This document shows, one piece after another, positions 7,833 to 16,800 of a stretch of DNA of 41,518 nt (position 1 is the first letter of the stretch; each line of letters opens with the position of its first letter). Made by a program: the position numbers and the translations under genes. The DNA lies in IMG/VR virus record IMGVR_UViG_3300042261_000454, positions 1 to 41,518 of that record; one strand, written 5' to 3'. Origin of the DNA: a virus. Under the pieces are notes generated by a model. It had not been told where the DNA came from and did not search any database. It saw only the letters and a list, made by a program, of their open reading frames with translations.

Positions 7833-10800
7833 ATGCCTAAATCTTGGGAAGACATAAAGAACGAAAGAGCAAAAAAACAGACCTATAAACAAGAAGGAAC
7901 AACTTGGGAAGACATAAAGAGGAAAAGAGCAGGAATACAAACTCCTGCTCAAAATGCACCCGCCCAAAATGGCGACTACACTTCTATTTTTAAAAACTAT
8001 AAACCCCATCCGCCTGTTGACTTTACTCCAAAGCCAATACAGACAGCACCAGTCCCTACTCCGGAACCTACACCTTTGCAAAGGGCTGTAGCCGATGCCT
8101 ATATTAACAGAGGGCAACCACAAATAGCAGCTATTGTCCCTACATTTAGCAATACCCCCCCTAAGGAGTTACCCGATATGCTAAGAGGCGAGGAAGCCCC
8201 TGCACAAAAGGTAGTGGATTTTGTTAACTCGGTGGGCAACTCCATATTACAAGGGGCGAAGTCTGCATCAAAAGGCATAGTTAATGCCCCGAGAGCCGTT
8301 GATAAGGCGTTTTCACGGTTTGTGTTTGTTCCAGGTTCAGATAAATATGACAAGGGTTTTCTGCCTTTTTTAGACGATTACATAAACTATATAGCCGAAG
8401 GCGAAAAGCAGAGTGAACAAGCTGCAAATCAAAATGCAGGAAGTGTCCAAAAGTTTATTAACTCGGGCGTAAAAGGAGTTACCGAAATGGCTCCCAATAT
8501 CGTAACGGCAATAGGGACAGGTGGGGCAAGTGCAGGAGCTTCACTGTCCGCAGAGGCAACGACAATAGCCAAAGCCCTCTCCCAGCTTAAACCGATGGGG
8601 ATGTTTATGACACAGGCGGCGGGGCAATATGCGTATGAAGCAGAACAAGAGGGAGCTACTCCTGAACAAGCCCTTACATATGGCATATACGGCGGACTGT
8701 CGGAAGGCGTTACAGAGCTATTGCCTTTTGGCATACTCAAAAAAGCCCTAAATGTAGGAGATGATGTGGCTAAACCTTTTGTTAAAAATGGTGTAAAAGG
8801 GCTGCTTGACCGCTTCGGTAAAAAAGGTCTTTTGTGGCTTGAAGAAACAGGGGCTAATGTGGTGCAAGAAATAGCCGTTAATCCTCTTACCCAATTAGCT
8901 AAAAAAGGAGCTTACCAAAATGATATGCCTATCTACGGAGATGGCGGGGTAATTGACCCTAACCAGGTTGTCCCGTCCGCACAAGGGGCATTGGCTATGT
9001 CTCTTGTGCTAACTGCTCTCGGTTTGCCTTTTAGTATGAGGAGTAACCGCTTGGCAACTAAGATAGTGCAGAGCACGGAAAAGCCAACAGAGCAGGTGTT
9101 GAAAGAGTTACAGCAAGCCGTTCAAGAGGATATTAAGAGCGTCCCGATAGGGGAAATTCAAGGCAGTGAAACACCTTTAAACGAACCTGAAGCTCTAAAC
9201 GAGACCACGCTTGTAAGCTCCGCCGCTCAAAAGCCGGTTGAAGTTACCCCCTCTTTTAATCAGGGTCCGACAAAAACCGCTTTGAGTGCAACAACTGCAA
9301 CTTATAAAGAGGGGGACAGCGTTGTTTACGACGGGGAAATATGGACGGTAGCTGGGCAAAATGAGGATGGCACTTATGAGCTTAATCAAAAGGAAAATGG
9401 CATATTCAAAAGTTCGGCTGTGTTTAAAGCCCCCGCAGAGAAAATACAACCAAACAACATAGAAAACCCTGAACTGAATAAGTATGGTCGCAAAGGGCAA
9501 AACGCATTTAAGTCGTGGGCCAAGAATGAATACGTTAACATTGATATTAGTAACACGGAAAGCACTGAGACAAAGCTGTATAAAAACTTCTTTGAGACAT
9601 ATTATAACGGTGGTTTGAACGGTTTACCTATCCCATTGCTGCAAAAAACTGCATCGGTGTTAGACGCTCATTTTCCGCCTTTCTTAGCTGATGTATTTTA
9701 TGTCGCCGGCAAGAACGATGCGACTAAACAACGTGAAGCACCCACACCAACTAAAAACACCCCAGTTGCTAAAACTGAAACGGGTGCTAAAAATACTGTC
9801 GGTGAATATGACGGTATTTACGGTGTAGAAAAGCGTAAACAGGCAACAGGGCTTTGGTTTGCCAATAAGCAGCTAAGGTCGGATATGTTTGCAAAATACA
9901 GCAGTGAAGATACATCTCTCAATCCCACTCAAAAGTATGTTGCTAATGTGGGAAGGATACTTAGTGGGGCGTTTGATGTTTCGCCTTATCTTGTGCAACA
10001 GCCGTCTATTAAAAGGGATAACATAACTAATGAAACAAACAGGGATAGTAAAATTGACACAAAGGGCATTACTGGCATCGCATCATCTACAAAAGTAATC
10101 GTAGTTGAAGAAAATAACAATAAGAGCGAAAAAACGATTAAAGAAGTGCAGGCCGATTTAAAAAAGCGGCCTATTTTACCAAGCGGGTATGAGCTACTTA
10201 CAAAGCCGCAAGCATTATATTATGTGAAGGATGTTTTTATACATAAAGGGGAGTTATTAAAAATAGTTTCTGTCTCAGCTGATGGGCAAGCCATTTATGC
10301 CAAGGGAATTGATAAGTCGGTTAGTATGCTTTATCCTCTTATGGACGCCCTTGAAATGAGGAAAAGTGAAGTTGATTATTCTATTTCTCATTTTGATGAC
10401 GAACTTGCTTTATACAACAAGCGATTTGTAGAACAAAAGCCAACTGCCACTCCTAATGGGGTTCAGCTGAAAGCAGAAGAAATAACAGAAGAGCTATTGC
10501 ACGGAACTTCGCAAACTGAAAATCAGTCTGACCAGGACCAAGAACGCAATAACCCTTCTGATAATAATATACCCAAAAATCTTAAAAAAGTCAAGCCAAA
10601 AAACGAAACTGTTGACAAATCAAACGAAAAGGCAGATAATGAAGATGGAAGTGATGCAGCCCCTGTTATTAAAATAGCAGGCGAGCTGTTAACCAAATTT
10701 ATTGATAAGGGGATTGAATTCTCCCCCGCAAAGCTCTATGAGATTGCTGATAAAGCATTTGGCGGAACAATGGCACAGGGCAAATATTCTATTAAAGATG

Positions 10801-13800
10801 CCTACGATGCCCTTGAATTAGCGGTTAACAAACATATTATGAATAATTTTCTTAAAACGGATGACTTTAATTCTTCTGTTGAGAAAGCAAAAACAGCTGT
10901 TAGGGCGTTCCAGGAAATGCTTAGTAAACTGCCCACGCAAAATAAAAGAACGGTTGAGATGGAGCAGTATCAGCAGTTTTCAACACCGCCAAATATTGCC
11001 TACTTAGCGGCTTGGGTATCTAACATAAACAAAAACGACACAGTTCTTGAACCAAGCGGGGGCATAGGTGGACTTGCTCTGTTTGCAAAATCTTGGGGAG
11101 CAGAGGTCCATCTTAACGAATTATCCAAAAGAAGGCTTGAAATTGTTAAGAACTTAGGGTTTGACGGCTATTATAACCTTAATGCTGAGCAAATAGACAA
11201 CTTGTTGCCCGAAAGTATTAAGCCGAGCGTCGTTATTATGAACCCCCCTTTTAGTTCCGCTGCCACCCGTATGGGGGATAAGAACAGCACAGCTAATGCC
11301 AAAAGGCACATAGAACAAGCCCTTGCAAGATTAGAGCCTAACGGGCGTCTTGTTGCCATATTAGGGCAAGGAATGGAGTATTATTCATCCTTTAAACCTT
11401 GGTGGGACAGTCTATCGGAAAAATACAATGTTAGAGCAAACATCCGTATAAGCGGAGATAATTATAAGAAATATGGAACTTCTTTCGGCATTCAGTTGGT
11501 AGTGATAGACAAAACAGGGAAGACGACCAAACCTATTGAAACAGGTGTTTACGAAGACCTGCTACAAATACCAAAAGTATTGGAGAGTATAAGAAATGAA
11601 AGAGTTAATTACGGTAAACCAAACACAACTATCACAAGCGGTGAAGCTCCTGTTAAAGAACCCGGACCCAACAGGTCTGTATCTGATGCAGGCAATAGAG
11701 GAAACCAACTGGGCGAAAATAAACATCCAAACGGAGCTGAAAAGAGACCTTCGGGAAGCAATAGACCTAAAAGTAGAAACAATGACACCGGAGAAACAAT
11801 ACAAGTTTCTGACAACAGTTCAAGAGGAAAAGCAGGAACAGGACAAGGACAAAACGGCAATGTTAGAGGAGACAGCGAGAGAGGGAGCGTTGCCCCAATT
11901 AGTATCTCAAATGCTCAACAATCTTATGGCGAACTTAGAACTGAACCAATAGCCGAAGACATACAGAGTGAAGATGATGTTTATTCTAACTACACACCTA
12001 AAAAATTAGCTATTAAGGGAGCTAAACCCCATCTTACCACTCTCGTGGAAAGTGCTGCTATGGCGGCTATTGACCCCCCTGACATCGCTTATGCACCTCA
12101 TCTACCCAATTCAATTATAACAAAGGGCGATTTAACTATTGCACAGTTAGAAACCGTTGTTTATGCAGGTCAAGCCCACTCTAAAACCTTGCCAAACGGG
12201 CAAACAAAAGGGTTCTTTATAGGTGACGGCACTGGTGTTGGGAAGGGGCGTGAAATAGCAGGCATAATACTGGATAATTTTAACCAGGGTCGCACAAAAG
12301 CGGTGTGGATTTCCACAGGGCAGAAGCTTTTTGAAAGTGCTAAAAGGGACTGGACCGGGCTTGGGGGCAACGAAAAAGACCTGTTTAATCTATCTGATGT
12401 TAAAGTATCAAACGGCATAATGCTTGATAAAGGCATAATGTATGCGTCGTTTGGAACTTTGCAGGGGGCATCAAAAGCAGACAATAAACGTAACAGGATT
12501 ACACAGATATTAGAGTGGCTTGGTGAAGACTTTGATGGTGTAATTGTTTTTGATGAAGCCCATAAAATGGCAAACGCCGGAAAAAACAGTGAAGCTAAAA
12601 GGGGTAAAAGCAAAGCCACAGCAACCGCTTTACGAGGCATAGAACTGCAAAACCTTCTTCCAAAAGCAAGGGTGGTGTATTCCTCTGCTACCGGTGCTAC
12701 TGAGGTGGGAAATTTAGCTTACGCATCACGATTAGGTTTGTGGGGCGAAGGAACATCATTTGCAGATGTAGATACCTTTATTAGCAAGATTGCCTCGGGC
12801 GGTCTTGCTGCAATGGAACTTGTTGCTCGTGATATGAAAGCTCTTGGTGTTTACATTGCACGTAACCTTTCTTATAAAGGTGTTGAGTATGACACATTAA
12901 CCCACGACATCACCCCCGTGCAGGAAGAGATATATAACACTATGGCGACAGCGTGGCAAACAGTTCTGCAAAATTTGAATAAGGTTTTGTCCGATACTAA
13001 TGCGGATAAAAATTCAAACGCTAAAAAGAACGCAAAAGCGGCTTTTTATGGGGCGATGCAACGCTTTTTCAATCAGGTTATTACATCTATGTCAATGCCT
13101 TCTGTCATAAAAGACATTCAGCGTGAGTTGGATGCCGGGCATAGTGCTGTAATACAGATAGTAAACACAAACCAAGCTGCGACTGACCGCAAGTTATCTG
13201 ATATGGACGAAAATGACAGTTTAGAAGACTTAGATTTAACCCCTTCAGAGGGTCTGATTGACTTTCTTAGAAACAGCTTTCCCGTCTATGAATACGAAGA
13301 GACAGTTGACGATAACGGCAACACCGTGTCCGTTTTAGCGACAGATGGGGACGGCAATCCTATTGTAAGTAGAGAGGCAGTCAAAATAAGAGACGGCTTA
13401 ATAGCTGATATCAAAGAAATGAAAGTTCCTGACGGACCACTTGAAATGCTTTTTGATGCTTTCGGGGTTGAAATGGTGGCGGAAGTTACCGGAAGAACCC
13501 GCCGTATAATTTCAAAAAAACAAGCGAACGGCGAAACAAAAAGGGCAGTTGAAAGCAGGGGTAAGAGCCACAGTCTCGCTGACATCAAAGCATTTCAAGA
13601 CGGTAAAAAAAGAATACTGATATTCAGCAATGCAGGCGGAACAGGGGAGAGTTATCACGCGGATAAAAACGCTAAAAACCAGCAAAAAAGGATTCATTAC
13701 CTGCTACAACCTGGTTGGAGTGCCTTTAATGCTACACAGGGCTTTGGGCGTTCACATAGAACAGGGCAAGTGTTGCCCCCTCTATTTAGGCTTGTTACAA

Positions 13801-16800
13801 CTAATATTACCGGACAGAAACGCTTCGTAACGACAATTGCAAAAAGGCTTGATAGCTTAGGAGCGTTAACGAAAGGGCACAGAGGAACCGGTGGCGGTGG
13901 TATATTCGGACAAAAGGATAATCTTGAAAGCGAAATTGCAAGAGATGCCTTAGCAACATTTTATGGTTGGCTCGGAAGACACAACTCTATTACAGGTATT
14001 GCCGGTAAAGAAATCTTCACAAAAATGGGGCTTTACGAGAAATTTTATGATAAGTTTGGGATATTTAAACCCTCTAACGAGGATATATTAAGAGATATAC
14101 CCACTTTCCTTAATCGTATTCTTTCCCTTGAAGTTAATATTCAGAACGCAACATTTGAACAGTTCAATTACTTTTTTGAACGGCATTTTAGTCACGCCGT
14201 TGAACTCGGGCAAGTTGATGTGGGACTTGAAAACTACATAGCTTCTAAAATTGACGTTAAAGACGAAGTAGTAATTCAAACTGATGAACAGAGCGGAGCA
14301 GAAACCAAATATGTTCAGCTTACTGCATACAAGAAAACAAAGCTAATACCTTACGGAGATTTAACCAACTTCAAGCCGAATTTTGTGGGGCTTGTTAAGG
14401 ACGACAACGGCTCTGTAAAAGCGGTTTATCGCGTTGCTAATAAGACCCTTGCTAATGGGGATATAACAGAGGCATACGAGCTTTTATCTCCTGTTGTTGG
14501 GGTGAAGTCTAATTACATTCAAAAAACCCTTGACGAGAAAACAAAAACTATTCCTAAAACGGATTGGCTTAGGGAGTGGGAAAAAGAGACCGACAACGCC
14601 CCTGAATACACAGAAAACACAGTTCATATGCTTACAGGAACGCTGCTCCCAATATGGGATAAACTACCCACCTCTAACACACGGGTTATGCGGGTCGTTT
14701 CGTCTGACGGCAGACAGTATCTTGGGCGTATTATTCCGCCAAACGAGATTGACATAACTTTGTCTAAGTTTAAGACCGAAAGAACAAAAGAGATTTACAC
14801 GCCTTCAAGTCTTTTCCGTTCTGTTATGGTCAAAGGGTTAGAGATTAAACTTGAAAGGGATAGAACAAAACTATCCCGGAAGCGGGTAAGTGGAGAATAT
14901 CGTCTTGAAATTTCAGGGGATAACTCTTGGCAGTATCAACGCCAAATACCGGGTATAATAACCGAAACCATCCAATATGAAAGGCGTTATTTTATACCAA
15001 CAGACGAAGCTACTGCTCTGCCTATCATAGAACGATTAACTAACTACAATCCGGTTGTAAGTGTTGAAAGCAAGCAAACTGTTTCCGAGGTGGACGCTTT
15101 AACCACAAGCACAGACTATCTCACATCTACATCTAATTCACCCGCAAAATTGGGTGTTGCCACCGGGGTGGACGCTTTAACCACAAGCACAGACTATCTC
15201 ACATCTACATCTAATTCACCCGCAAAATTGGGTGTTGCCACCGGCGATAACTTAACTGGTAAAGCAAAAAAAGCATCCGAGATTGTTAAGCAATTTGAAA
15301 CAAAGATTATGGATGCCACAGGTGAAAACTACATTATTAGAAATGGCAAGAAAACAACCCAGGGTTCTATTGGTGAGTTTAACCGCCGTGAATACTCTGT
15401 TCGCTTACGGAAAGCAAATGACATTCCTACACTGTCCCACGAGGTGGGTCATATGTTTGATACCCTTTATGAACTTAGCACAGGTCGGTCATCCGAAATA
15501 AACGCCGAGCTAACCCAACTTGGGGAAAACACTTCAAAGCCCAACTACAATCCCCCAAGAAAACGTCGTGAAGGTGTGGCGGAGTTTGTCCGTTTATACC
15601 TAACCGATTATGAGAATGCCGTAGCTACATCCCCTTTGTTTGCCTCTTTCTTTGAAAGAAGACTGCCATCGTCCGTGCTAATCGTTCTGAATGAGCTTAA
15701 ATCTGATATTTGGAGCCTTACTAACCTTGACCCCGTTAGCCGAGTTAAATCGTCTATAAGCTTTAAGAGTGATAAAAAGCAAATCAAAATTAGTGAGAAA
15801 TTAAACCCTATTGAGCTATTTAAAACGCTCTATTTTGGAGTAGTTGATGCTACATATCCGGTTGAGGATGCAGCGGGTGAGTTAGGGGGTAGTTCAGCTC
15901 GTCAAAATGTCGTTGAAACCCTCTCTGCTTTAAGAGGATATGAAGGCATAGCGATGTTTGATATTAACCCTCACGGACACGAGGGCAAGTATCAGACTAC
16001 TCTTAACGGGGATAAAGTAGGAGACACTTTGTATGAGATACTTAAACCTATTCATACTGACGAAACTACAAGGACGGACTTTTGGGCGTATGCCGTTGCA
16101 AGGCGTTCAGAGGATTACTTCAACAGAGGACTTGAAATGCCCGACACAAAAGAAACTTATGAAGAAACCGTTCGCATAATGGAAGTTAAACACCCTGAGT
16201 TTAAAGACACGTTTGCTAAACTACTCGTTTATGAGGAAAACAATCTTAATTTACTTGTTGAAGGCGGCATCTATTCAGCGGATAAAATTGCTGAAATAAG
16301 AGAGGCAAACCCTAACCACGTGTCCTTAAAAAGAATACACGATACCCTTAACAGTGTAGCAGGTTCAGGCAGGAGTTTAGGCGGGTCAAAGAAGGTAATC
16401 AAATCATTGAAAGGCGGCGGGCAGGATATTGTTGACCCGGAAGAAAGCATAATTAATAACACATTTATAAACCGTTCAGTTGCAATGCGTAATGCTCTGC
16501 TCGTTAAACTGGCAGATTTAGCAGACAATGCAAAGGGCAAAGGGTTTATAATGGCGAAAGCCAAAACACAATTTAACGTGACTAAATTTAATCTTGAACA
16601 GCTTAAAGAGTTGATACAGCAACAAATGGGCGGGCTATTTGACAATGTTAATCTTGATGTGATGGCAAGAATATTCACGCCTAACTATTTAGCCGGACCT
16701 AATCAGATTGTTGTATATCGCAAAGGGCAACCGGTGTTGTATGATGTCAACCCCTTCTTGTATAATAGCATATCTTCTATGACTAATACACAGCAAAACT

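Noticed and set aside
11562-11860. Minus-strand open frames opposite the linker of the giant gene
   Set aside because: Biased Pro/Ser/Leu/Phe products complementary to the low-complexity linker, and no convincing ribosome binding site.
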